The position numbers and the translations under genes are program-made. Of a stretch of 40,048 nucleotides of DNA, positions 15,971 through 23,690 are shown one piece after another. The notes beneath the pieces were generated by a model. That model saw nothing but the letters and a program-made list of their open reading frames with translations. It was not told where the DNA came from and did no database searches. This DNA is from Paenibacillus xylanivorans (lineage in GTDB: Bacteria; Bacillota; Bacilli; Paenibacillales; Paenibacillaceae), in NCBI RefSeq assembly GCF_001280595.1, contig NZ_LITU01000070.1, positions 402,310 through 442,357 on the forward strand, in the 5' to 3' direction. The stretch's first letter is position 1, and each line of letters opens with the position of its first letter.

Positions 15971-17179
15971 ATGATGCGGACAGACCTGGAAGAACTGCGG
16001 GATGAAGCTGAACGGTTTATATATAGATGTTATCAAGAGCTGGGCCATACGCGTGAAGACGCGCAGGCCCGGCTTGTTGCAGTTTTGGACGAGATTGAGC
16101 ATACAGGTATTTACATGCACACAACGGAAGAGTTGGAACAGGGCTGTAAAATGGCCTGGCGGAACAGCAACCGATGTATCGGTCGACTGTTCTGGGATAA
16201 ACTGCGAGTCGTTGACGCGCGTCACGCGGACACGGCTGGAACGGTGGCGGATGCGCTGCTGACCCACATCAGAGCGGCCTCCAACGGAGGTAAGATCATT
16301 CCAATGATTACGATTCTTCCACCTGATGGTCCGAATGGAGCACCCGTGCGGGTATGGAATCACCAACTGATCCGCTATGCCGGATATGAGACGATGGAAG
16401 GTATTGTTGGTGACCCTGCATCCGTTGAGCTAACGAAGACAGCAATGTCGCTTGGCTGGCAGGGGCAGGGCACTCCATATGATGTGCTGCCACTGATTAT
16501 CCAGGTGCAGGGACAAGCTCCAGAGTGGTATCCTGTGCCCGAGGAAGACATCGTGGAAGTGAGGATTGAACACCCGGAGCGTCCAGAGTTTGCTGAACTG
16601 GGCATGCGCTGGTACGGTGTGCCGATGATTGCCGATATGCGGCTGGAGATTGGCGGCATATCCTATCCGGCAGCACCGTTCAACGGCTGGTATATGGGTA
16701 CTGAGATCGGTGCACGTAATCTTGCGGATACGTTTCGGTATAATAAACTGCCTGCGGTAGCGGCAGCCCTTGGCCTGAATACGTCGAGTGAAACGACGCT
16801 ATGGAAGGATCGGGCTCTGGTAGAGTTGAATGTAGCTGTGCTGTATTCGTTCAAGAAAGCAGGCGTGAGCATTGTGGATCACCACACGGCGGCAGCGCAA
16901 TTTGCCTTGTTTGAGCAGCGGGAAGAGAGGGCTGGGCGCGAGCTAACAGGCGATTGGGTTTGGCTGATTCCGCCAGTGTCTCCGGCGACGACGCATATTT
17001 TCCACAGTTCCTACCGCAATGAGATTGTGAAGCCGAACTTTTTCTATGGAGATCATTCCTATAAGCTGGATTCAGAACAAGCAGAAGCTGAACGGATGGA
17101 CAGGGAGAAACAACAACCCGAGGGGGATCATCAGCCTCAGACTGAGAATTCACCAATGAAATGCCCGTTTGCACACTGA
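15971..17179 (+). CDS. nos: Nitric oxide synthase oxygenase (bacterial NOS)
   Basis: A 402-residue heme protein that oxidises L-arginine to citrulline and NO using an external reductase. The heme-thiolate Cys69 is in WRNSNRCIGR and the arginine-binding Glu245 in MGTEIGARN. The family stretches GWYMGTE and HHTAAAQF are intact. There is no flavin reductase domain, as in other Bacillota. It is longer than the roughly 360 residues usual in Bacillus: a charged linker from about residue 367 ends in MKCPFAH, a Cys-Pro pattern resembling a heme-regulatory motif. A partial SD (GGTGGA) precedes the tandem ATG ATG. The gene follows licT by 89 bp but has its own promoter. NO from such enzymes is linked to protection against oxidants and antibiotics. 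Confidence 0.93.
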   Translation: MMRTDLEELRDEAERFIYRCYQELGHTREDAQARLVAVLDEIEHTGIYMHTTEELEQGCKMAWRNSNRCIGRLFWDKLRVVDARHADTAGTVADALLTHIRAASNGGKIIPMITILPPDGPNGAPVRVWNHQLIRYAGYETMEGIVGDPASVELTKTAMSLGWQGQGTPYDVLPLIIQVQGQAPEWYPVPEEDIVEVRIEHPERPEFAELGMRWYGVPMIADMRLEIGGISYPAAPFNGWYMGTEIGARNLADTFRYNKLPAVAAALGLNTSSETTLWKDRALVELNVAVLYSFKKAGVSIVDHHTAAAQFALFEQREERAGRELTGDWVWLIPPVSPATTHIFHSSYRNEIVKPNFFYGDHSYKLDSEQAEAERMDREKQQPEGDHQPQTENSPMKCPFAH

Positions 17180-17201
17180 TGTACGAGCGGGTTATTTTTT
17201 T
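17164..17201 (+). terminator. Terminator overlapping the 3' end of nos
   Basis: CCCGTTTG (17164-17171) pairs with CGAGCGGG (17184-17191) with G-U pairs, followed by TTATTTTTTT. The 5' arm lies within the codons for the CPFAH tail, so the stop codon is inside the hairpin loop. Confidence 0.65.
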
Positions 17202-17294
17202 GGTACACGTTAATAAAGAATACTAGAGAGAGAGAGATTTCTCGCTACAAACCAAGCTTTCCAATTAAAAATAGCACTCATCCCATACCTGATC

Positions 17295-18581
17295 TTACGC
17301 GCTGCTGTCACGTTTGGATCTGTAACGGCTGCGCATCACCGCCTGAACGGCAATGGCTGCAGCGATCAGAAGTAGATTGAACACGAACACAGTATACAGC
17401 GATCCATACTCCACAAGCAGCGCAGCCACCAGAGGGGAAACGATCGAGCCAATCTCGGCGGCAGAGACAATTTTGCCTATGACGGAGCTTCTGCCCTCGT
17501 CCGGGATATGATCTCCGATATGAGCAAAGAACGAATCCATGTAACATGCACCGCCAACGCCGCCGATCAGCATGCCCACGTAAACCCATACATAAGAAGA
17601 TGTACTCAGAAAAACCACAACTTCGATGCCAATCATCAGCATACCGAACATGCAGAGCAGCAGACGATCACCCATCCGATCAGACAGGTAACCTGCCACC
17701 GGGGCAGCCGCAAGTGTAGAGATTCCGGCTACGGTAAAGGCAAGGCTGGTCGCAAACGGGTCCCAGTGCATGATATGAGCGGCATATAGTGCAAAATAAG
17801 TCAGAAACACGGCATAGGCGCTCATCTCCAGAAAATGAACCGTACCATAACCAATCAGTTGTTGCCGCCGGGTAAGTCCGGTGGATGGTTCTGGAATGGT
17901 TGTGCTAGTTGTATCGTTTACTGGAGAAACAGTGTAATTCGTATTCATAGGCGTTTGCGTTTGTTTTGCATCAGTTGGAGACTCGCCTGAGGTCTGACCG
18001 TTCACCTCACTTTCAGATGCATGATATGCTTTTGATGCCGACTTTATCCCCATTGCCGCAACGACAGCCATCAGACAGCACACCGTAACGAGTAAAAAAG
18101 GCACGGACAACGGCCAGTGCAACGAGAGCCAGCCGCTGATGACCGGACCCAGCACCATACCCCCGCCTTCACTGCTGCTGATATAACCGTTGAACAGCCC
18201 ACGGTTGTCGACATTGCCCTCATCCCCAATGATGGAACGCACGACGACCGTAAGCCCGGTCGAAGCGAACCCTTGCAGCAGCCGCAACAGGCCGAATAGT
18301 AGCGCGGCAGAAGATACAGCGAACCCGCCCATACAGACAGCGAGCAGCAACAGCATGGCAATAAGTGCCCGCTTGCCCCCGATTTTCCGATAGAGTGCCG
18401 CAGCGGGCACCCCGCCAATCACTTTTCCGACATAAAAGAGTGCAAAAATAACCCCCATCGTCCAGCCAGACAGGCCGAATTCCTCAATAAACAAAGGAAA
18501 TAGGGGCAGGATCATGAAACCGCCCATCTGACTCAGAAAACAAATGATCATCAGCAAAGGCAGGTTACGGCGAATATCCAC
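17295..18581 (-). CDS. MFS transporter
   Basis: A 428-residue major facilitator protein with twelve hydrophobic segments split by a long polar central loop (about 60 residues rich in Ser/Thr/Gln). The second half carries a motif-A-like GYLSDRMGDR. The likely start is the GTG at 18581, preceded by AGGAG at 8 nt; longer frames to 18707 would add a charged, non-membrane leader with no SD. It reads towards nos (convergent) and is divergent from potA. The substrate is unknown; an efflux-type drug or metabolite exporter is most likely from the family. Confidence 0.85.
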   Translation of the reverse strand: MDIRRNLPLLMIICFLSQMGGFMILPLFPLFIEEFGLSGWTMGVIFALFYVGKVIGGVPAAALYRKIGGKRALIAMLLLLAVCMGGFAVSSAALLFGLLRLLQGFASTGLTVVVRSIIGDEGNVDNRGLFNGYISSSEGGGMVLGPVISGWLSLHWPLSVPFLLVTVCCLMAVVAAMGIKSASKAYHASESEVNGQTSGESPTDAKQTQTPMNTNYTVSPVNDTTSTTIPEPSTGLTRRQQLIGYGTVHFLEMSAYAVFLTYFALYAAHIMHWDPFATSLAFTVAGISTLAAAPVAGYLSDRMGDRLLLCMFGMLMIGIEVVVFLSTSSYVWVYVGMLIGGVGGACYMDSFFAHIGDHIPDEGRSSVIGKIVSAAEIGSIVSPLVAALLVEYGSLYTVFVFNLLLIAAAIAVQAVMRSRYRSKRDSSA

Positions 18582-18728
18582 CAACAAGACTCCTTTCGCA
18601 CAGAAACTGAACGCCGAAGCTTCCTTCAATCGCTCTACCTGGATGCGTAGATATCGACATATACCCGTAATGTATGCTGTATTTGTGAGAATAAGAAGAA
18701 ATAACACATGGCGTTTACATCAAAACCA

Positions 18729-18756
18729 TTGCGGATATAGCTGAATCATATATAAT
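18729..18756 (+). promoter_or_regulatory. Promoter of the potABCD operon
   Basis: TTGCGG (18729-18734) and TATAAT (18751-18756) with a 16-bp spacer, 85 bp before the potA start. No operator was recognised in the 259-bp gap shared with the divergent MFS gene. Confidence 0.6.
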
Positions 18757-18840
18757 AGATGGGATTTGTAATGAAGCATGCATTAAAAGAAGTGTACAAG
18801 CTCAAGGTATACCTCAAGTTTAAAGGGGGCGAAATGAAGC

Positions 18841-19950
18841 ATGTCAGAACAACAACCGATTATCCGGTTCGACCGGGTGACCCAGCAATACGATCAGGAT
18901 GAAGCCGTATTGAAGGAAGTCAGCTTCGAGATTGAGCGGGGTAAATTTTATACGCTACTCGGCCCGTCAGGCTGCGGAAAAACAACGATATTGCGCTTGA
19001 TCGCCGGCTTTGCGGAGCCGACAAAGGGCAGTATTTATTTTAACGGTGCACTGATAAACCAAGTGCCGGCTCACCAGCGGCAGGTGAATACCGTATTTCA
19101 GGATTACGCGTTATTTCCACATTTGAATGTATTTGAGAACGTAGCTTTTGGTTTGCGGATCAAAAAAATGAAAACCGCTGAAATTCGTGACAAAGTGCTG
19201 GAAGCACTCAAGTTCGTCAATCTTTCCGGTTATGAAAACCGTGAAATTGGCGAGATGTCCGGTGGACAACGGCAGCGTGTCGCCATTGCGCGGGCGATTG
19301 TGAATGAACCCGAGATTTTGCTGCTGGACGAGCCGCTTTCGGCGCTTGATTTGAAGCTGCGTACAGAAATGCAGTATGAACTGCGAGAGCTGCAACAGCG
19401 ATTGGGTATTACGTTTATCTTTGTTACGCATGATCAGGAGGAAGCCTTGGCGATGTCGGATGAGATCTTTGTCCTGAATGGCGGCGTCATTCAACAGAGC
19501 GGCACGCCCAATGATATCTATGATGAGCCGATTAACCGCTTTGTGGCTGACTTTATTGGCGAATCGAACATTGTATCCGGCAAAATGAAGCAGGACTTTG
19601 TGGTGGAATTCGCTGGCGCACAGTACGAGTGTGTCGATCAAGGTTTGCAGAAGGACGAGCCTGTGGAGATTGTGATTCGTCCAGAGGATATGGAGATTAC
19701 TACCGAGGAACAGGGCAAAATGCAGGTCAACGTGGACTCCCAACTGTTCCGTGGGGTGCATTACGAGATATCCACCTACGATGACGCAGGCAATGAGTGG
19801 CTGGTGCATTCCACGAAGAAAGCTGTGGTAGGCGCTCGTATTGGACTGTACTTTGATCCGGAAGCCATCCACGTCATGCGCTTTAACGAGACGGAAGAAG
19901 AGTTCGATAAACGTCTGGAAGCCTACCAAGAGGCCGTTCATGCAGACTAA
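18841..19950 (+). CDS. potA: Spermidine/putrescine ABC transporter ATP-binding protein
   Basis: A 369-residue ATPase with Walker A GPSGCGKTT, Q-loop FQDYALFPH, signature MSGGQRQRVAIARAI, Walker B LLLDEP with D-loop SALD, and the switch His in VTHDQEE. A TOBE domain follows from about residue 270. AAAGGGGG precedes the ATG. It overlaps potB by 11 nt, the start of a tight potABCD operon. The classical gene order and the sequence of the linked binding protein support a polyamine substrate. Confidence 0.94.
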   Translation: MSEQQPIIRFDRVTQQYDQDEAVLKEVSFEIERGKFYTLLGPSGCGKTTILRLIAGFAEPTKGSIYFNGALINQVPAHQRQVNTVFQDYALFPHLNVFENVAFGLRIKKMKTAEIRDKVLEALKFVNLSGYENREIGEMSGGQRQRVAIARAIVNEPEILLLDEPLSALDLKLRTEMQYELRELQQRLGITFIFVTHDQEEALAMSDEIFVLNGGVIQQSGTPNDIYDEPINRFVADFIGESNIVSGKMKQDFVVEFAGAQYECVDQGLQKDEPVEIVIRPEDMEITTEEQGKMQVNVDSQLFRGVHYEISTYDDAGNEWLVHSTKKAVVGARIGLYFDPEAIHVMRFNETEEEFDKRLEAYQEAVHAD

Positions 19951-20773
19951 GGCGAGTACACGCAATGCGTATCTGATTCCATATGTGTTATGGATGGTGT
20001 TGTTTGTAGTTGCTCCAGTTCTGTTGGTAGTGTATTACTCGTTCTTCGATGTGGAGGGCAACTTCACGCTGGGCAACTACGCCCGGTTCTTTACACCTGT
20101 GTACATGCAGATGACTCTGAGCTCGTTCTGGTATGCATTTCTGATCACGGTGTTCTCGCTGTTGGTCTCGTATCCGACGGCGTATTTACTGACTCGTACG
20201 AAGCACAAGCAGCTGTGGCTGCTGCTTATTATTTTGCCAAGCTGGATCAATCTGTTGTTAAAAGCGTATGCCTTTATCGGCCTGTTTGGCACGTATGGCC
20301 TGACCAATTCCCTGCTTGAAGTGGTGGGCATTGGCACGCAACAGATTTTGTTCACCGATTTTAGTTTTATCTTTGTCTCGGTGTACATCTTCATTCCGTT
20401 CATGATCCTGCCGATCTTCAACGCGCTGGAAGAGATGAATCCATCGCTGATCTATGCGGCACGGGATCTTGGGGCATCGTCTTGGCTAACGTTCCGCCGG
20501 GTCATCTTCCCGCTGACGCTCAGCGGAGTGAAATCCGGCTGTCAGGCTGTATTTATTCCGGCGCTATCCTTGTTCATGATTACCCGCCTTATAGCGGGGA
20601 ACCGGGTAATTACGCTGGGAACAGCGATTGAGCAGCATTTTCTCGTCACCCAGGACTGGGGAATGGGTTCGACGATTGCCGTCTTTTTGATTATTGCGAT
20701 GGCGATCATTATGTTCCTGACCGGATCAGGCAAGAAGGAGGTGCGTAATGGGAAGAAACGGAAAGCTGTCTAA
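19940..20773 (+). CDS. potB: Spermidine/putrescine ABC transporter permease PotB
   Basis: A 277-residue permease with six membrane helices and the EAA motif AARDLGASSWLTFRRVIFP. The ATG at 19940 lies inside the end of potA with AGAGG at about 7 nt. Earlier in-frame starts would extend into potA and add a highly charged leader, so they are rejected. The end overlaps potC by 26 nt, indicating translational coupling. Confidence 0.93.
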   Translation: MQTKASTRNAYLIPYVLWMVLFVVAPVLLVVYYSFFDVEGNFTLGNYARFFTPVYMQMTLSSFWYAFLITVFSLLVSYPTAYLLTRTKHKQLWLLLIILPSWINLLLKAYAFIGLFGTYGLTNSLLEVVGIGTQQILFTDFSFIFVSVYIFIPFMILPIFNALEEMNPSLIYAARDLGASSWLTFRRVIFPLTLSGVKSGCQAVFIPALSLFMITRLIAGNRVITLGTAIEQHFLVTQDWGMGSTIAVFLIIAMAIIMFLTGSGKKEVRNGKKRKAV

Positions 20774-21557
20774 TGTCTATCTGGCCGTTGTATTCGCCAT
20801 ACTGTACGCACCGATTGCGTATCTGATCTTCTATTCATTCAACAGTGGCGGCCATATGCGCAGCTTCGAAGGATTTACGTTGGAATGGTACAGGGAAGTA
20901 TTTGCCGATACTCGGCTGCTGATTATTGTCCTGAATACGTTTATTATTGCCCTCCTGTCCTCGGCGATCTCGACGATGCTCGGTGTGGCAGGGGCAATGG
21001 CGATCTATCATGTGCGGCGCAAACGGACTAAGAATACGTTGCTGTCACTTAATAACGTGCTGATCGTCAGTCCGGATGTCATCATCGGTGCATCGTTTCT
21101 CATTCTATTCACCATGATTGGCATCAAGCTCGGATTCACTTCGGTATTGTTGTCTCATATCGCATTCAGCGTGCCAATTGTGGTGATCATGGTACTGCCT
21201 AAGTTGCAGGAGATGAGTCCGACCCTGATGGATGCCGCGCGTGACCTGGGTGCTGGATCATGGCAGATCCTGACCCGTGTGGTGCTGCCATACGTCAAAC
21301 CAGGCATTTTTGCCGGATTCTTCATGGCCTTGACGTACTCGCTTGATGATTTCGCGGTAACGTTCTTTGTCACAGGTAACGGCTACTCCACGCTCTCTGT
21401 GGAGATTTATTCAAGAGCAAGGCAGGGCGTGTCATTGTCCATCAATGCGCTGTCGACTCTGCTGTTCCTACTGACGGTGTTACTGGTAGTTGGATATTAC
21501 TTCATTAACCGCCGTGCAACGCGGATTCCACCTGGAGGGAAGGGGCTGCGTCCATGA
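20748..21557 (+). CDS. potC: Spermidine/putrescine ABC transporter permease PotC
   Basis: A 269-residue permease with six membrane helices and the EAA motif AARDLGAGSWQILTRVVLP. AAGGAGGTG, inside the end of potB, is its SD. It ends in a 4-nt ATGA overlap with potD. It pairs with PotB as the membrane heterodimer. Confidence 0.93.
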   Translation: MGRNGKLSNVYLAVVFAILYAPIAYLIFYSFNSGGHMRSFEGFTLEWYREVFADTRLLIIVLNTFIIALLSSAISTMLGVAGAMAIYHVRRKRTKNTLLSLNNVLIVSPDVIIGASFLILFTMIGIKLGFTSVLLSHIAFSVPIVVIMVLPKLQEMSPTLMDAARDLGAGSWQILTRVVLPYVKPGIFAGFFMALTYSLDDFAVTFFVTGNGYSTLSVEIYSRARQGVSLSINALSTLLFLLTVLLVVGYYFINRRATRIPPGGKGLRP

Positions 21558-22627
21558 AGCAACTGGTACGGACATTTGCGATTGTATTCGTGGCAGCCTT
21601 TGCCCTGATGATTCTCGCTTCTTATCTGAACAAGAGTCAGGGGTATTCGGGCGGCAACACGCTGACCATCTATAACTGGGGCGATTATATCGACCCTGAT
21701 CTGCTGAAGGAATTTGAGCAAGAGACAGGCATTAAGGTGATCTATCAGACATTTGACTCGAACGAAGCGATGTTGACCAAGATTGAGCAGGGCGGAACGA
21801 CGTTTGATGTGGCAATTCCTTCAGAGTATGCAATTAGCAAAATGAAAGAAGAGAATCTGCTCGTTCCACTGGATCATAGCAAGCTGCCCAATCTGAGTAA
21901 TATCGACCCACGCTTTATGGACCTGTCCTTCGATGAGGACAACAAGTACTCTATTCCTTACTTCTGGGGAACGGTGGGTATTGTATACAATCCTGAACTG
22001 GTCGGTGGCTTGACGTTTGAGAGCTGGAACGATCTGTGGGACCCGCGTCTGAAAAATCAAATCCTGCTGCTCGACGGTGCCCGTGAAGTCATTGGCATGG
22101 GGCTGAACAGCCTTGGCTATTCGCTGAACGATACGAACGAAGATCATCTGCAGGCAGCTTTGAAGAAACTGTCCACCTTGACACCTAACGTCAGAGCCAT
22201 TGTCGGAGACGAGATCAAAATGCTGCTGGCGAACGAAGAAGCGGCGGTTGGACTCGTATGGTCCGGGGATGCGTCGGAGATTATGGATGAGAACGACAAG
22301 CTGGATTACGTCGTTCCCGAGGAAGGCTCGAACCTTTGGTTCGATAACATGGTTATTCCGAAGACTGCGAGTAATATTGAAGGCGCTCATCAGTTTATCA
22401 ACTTCATGCTGGACCCGGACCACGCCGCTCGTAATGCCGAATATGTGGGGTATTCCACACCGAACGCCGAGGCATTGAAGCTGCTGCCAGAGGATATTTC
22501 GGAGGATGAGCGATTCTATCCGGATGAGACGCTGACAGGCAAGCTGGAAGTGTACAATAATCTGGGCAAAAAAATGCTCTCGCATTATAATGACCTGTTC
22601 CTGGAGTTTAAAATGCACAGCAAATAA
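21554..22627 (+). CDS. potD: Spermidine/putrescine-binding protein PotD
   Basis: A 357-residue binding protein with the PotD hallmarks LTIYNWGDYIDPDLL, FDSNEAMLTKIEQGG, FDVAIPSEYA, WGTVGIVYNPEL, SWNDLWDP and VWSGDASE. The N-terminus is a hydrophobic segment (about residues 7-23) with no Cys in it, so the usual Gram-positive lipobox is absent; the protein is either cleaved by signal peptidase I or stays anchored by this helix. It is the last gene of potABCD, followed by a strong terminator. Confidence 0.94.
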   Translation: MKQLVRTFAIVFVAAFALMILASYLNKSQGYSGGNTLTIYNWGDYIDPDLLKEFEQETGIKVIYQTFDSNEAMLTKIEQGGTTFDVAIPSEYAISKMKEENLLVPLDHSKLPNLSNIDPRFMDLSFDEDNKYSIPYFWGTVGIVYNPELVGGLTFESWNDLWDPRLKNQILLLDGAREVIGMGLNSLGYSLNDTNEDHLQAALKKLSTLTPNVRAIVGDEIKMLLANEEAAVGLVWSGDASEIMDENDKLDYVVPEEGSNLWFDNMVIPKTASNIEGAHQFINFMLDPDHAARNAEYVGYSTPNAEALKLLPEDISEDERFYPDETLTGKLEVYNNLGKKMLSHYNDLFLEFKMHSK

Positions 22628-22660
22628 TAGGCATTCGAGTGAGATGTATAGCGTCTCTCT

Positions 22661-22731
22661 GATTCGTTAAAACTCCAATGGGAGTAAATGACCACCAATA
22701 GCGTGTGTACAGTTCGTTTCGTTAGAATAAA
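22661..22731 (+). repeat. TTCGTT short repeat, copy 1
   Basis: GATTCGTTAA (22661-22670) and AGTTCGTT (22711-22718), then GTTAGAATAAA, with the same spacing as copies at 37177-37246 and, on the minus strand, 29217-29287. It ends at the foot of the potD terminator. Confidence 0.55.
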
Positions 22732-22732
22732 C

Positions 22733-22785
22733 AGGGGTGCAGCTCGTCATTTCAATTAAATGACGAGCTGCACCCCTTTATTTTT
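22733..22785 (+). terminator. Strong terminator after potD
   Basis: A perfect 19-bp stem (22734-22752 with 22758-22776), loop CAATT, then TTTATTTTT. Confidence 0.95.
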
Positions 22786-22829
22786 ACCCTGCCTCAGAGC
22801 AAATAGCTCAGGTGGTTGTCTTACCTTTG

Positions 22830-22977
22830 TTTACACAATAACGGAGAGGGCAGAACAAACTGGAGAAGCGAAGCGCTCGCCTTTATCGCCGGATTTTACC
22901 CTCTATTAAGGGGATCAAAAAAATCCGGCGATAACAGCGATCGAAAGTTGTTCTGCCATCGGAGTGGTCAGTGTAAA
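22830..22977 (+). repeat. Structured dispersed repeat, copy C
   Basis: A 148-bp copy with perfect ends TTTACAC (22830-22836) and GTGTAAA (22971-22977). The inner arms ATCGCCGGATTTT (22885-22897) and AAAATCCGGCGAT (22920-22932) pair perfectly, and the middle arms GGCAGAACAA and TTGTTCTGCC also pair. Relative to copy B the pairs differ by exchange of both partners. It lies between the potD terminator and the convergent membrane-protein gene; nothing else was recognised in 22628-22991. Confidence 0.9.
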
Positions 22978-22991
22978 CGATATAAGATGAT

Positions 22992-23492
22992 TTAAATGCG
23001 CTTTTTGCGACCCACAATGATCCAGGCCCCACCCATAATCAGCACAATCGCCACGAACGGCTGGATAAAGGACAGACTGTTCAGCATCGTGCCAATCGAC
23101 ATGACGGAGAAGAATAACAGTGAGATAACCGTCAGGATGTTGATCGGAATCAGCAACCATTTGTTACGGCCACCAAACCAATACAATTCAAACAGACCTA
23201 CCGCTACCGCAAGAATGAAGCCAGGCCACATCGTGCTCCAGTTACCAAAGAGCATGGCGATCTGACTGACAACACCTGCCGTAAGCAAGATGCCTCCTGG
23301 AACCAACAATCCGATCCCTCGTCCAATCATGGAGAAATACAGCCAGTGGAAGAAAAGCCCCAGCGGAATCACAAATAGGGTAGGCCAGAACGTGGCAAAG
23401 ATCGTACCTGGACCGAGTGAACCTCCCTGGTTCAAAATCAGGTACACGCCCAGCAAAATTAGGACGGGCGCAAGGATGGTGCGTTTAGCCAT
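22992..23492 (-). CDS. Small multi-pass membrane protein (LiaF-TM/DUF5668-like)
   Basis: A 166-residue protein with five or so hydrophobic segments and short polar loops, ending GRKKRI. The pattern of a helix with LILLGVYLILNQGG followed by a WP-containing helix (FWPTLFVIPLG) resembles the transmembrane region of LiaF-like and DUF5668 proteins, which act in envelope-stress sensing; the match is moderate. The ATG at 23492 has AAGGAGAG just upstream. A 20-bp palindrome lies about 120 bp upstream. No partner gene is adjacent. Confidence 0.7.
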   Translation of the reverse strand: MAKRTILAPVLILLGVYLILNQGGSLGPGTIFATFWPTLFVIPLGLFFHWLYFSMIGRGIGLLVPGGILLTAGVVSQIAMLFGNWSTMWPGFILAVAVGLFELYWFGGRNKWLLIPINILTVISLLFFSVMSIGTMLNSLSFIQPFVAIVLIMGGAWIIVGRKKRI

Positions 23493-23611
23493 GATATCTC
23501 TCCTTTTCAATACAAGATCAATTCCCGAACGATCATGGAGTATGTTTTCTCGTTATTCACAGCATACCATGAACCGCAAAAGGGTATCCTCGGTCTTTGG
23601 AGTTAAACTGA

Positions 23612-23631
23612 ACCTAGACTAAAGTCTAGGT
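23612..23631. promoter_or_regulatory. 20-bp palindromic operator candidate
   Basis: ACCTAGACT-AA-AGTCTAGGT: two perfect 9-bp arms. It is upstream of the minus-strand membrane-protein gene and downstream of the AraC gene. The ACT...AGT core recalls NarL/LuxR-type response-regulator sites such as LiaR/VraR targets; the regulator is not identified. Confidence 0.5.
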
Positions 23632-23690
23632 ACAAATATGTCTTTTCATCAATACACGCATTGCATCTTATAAGCCGTGTGTAATCGGTT

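Noticed and set aside
19111..19965. 284-codon open frame antisense to potA
   Set aside because: A shadow of the intact potA gene with no SD.
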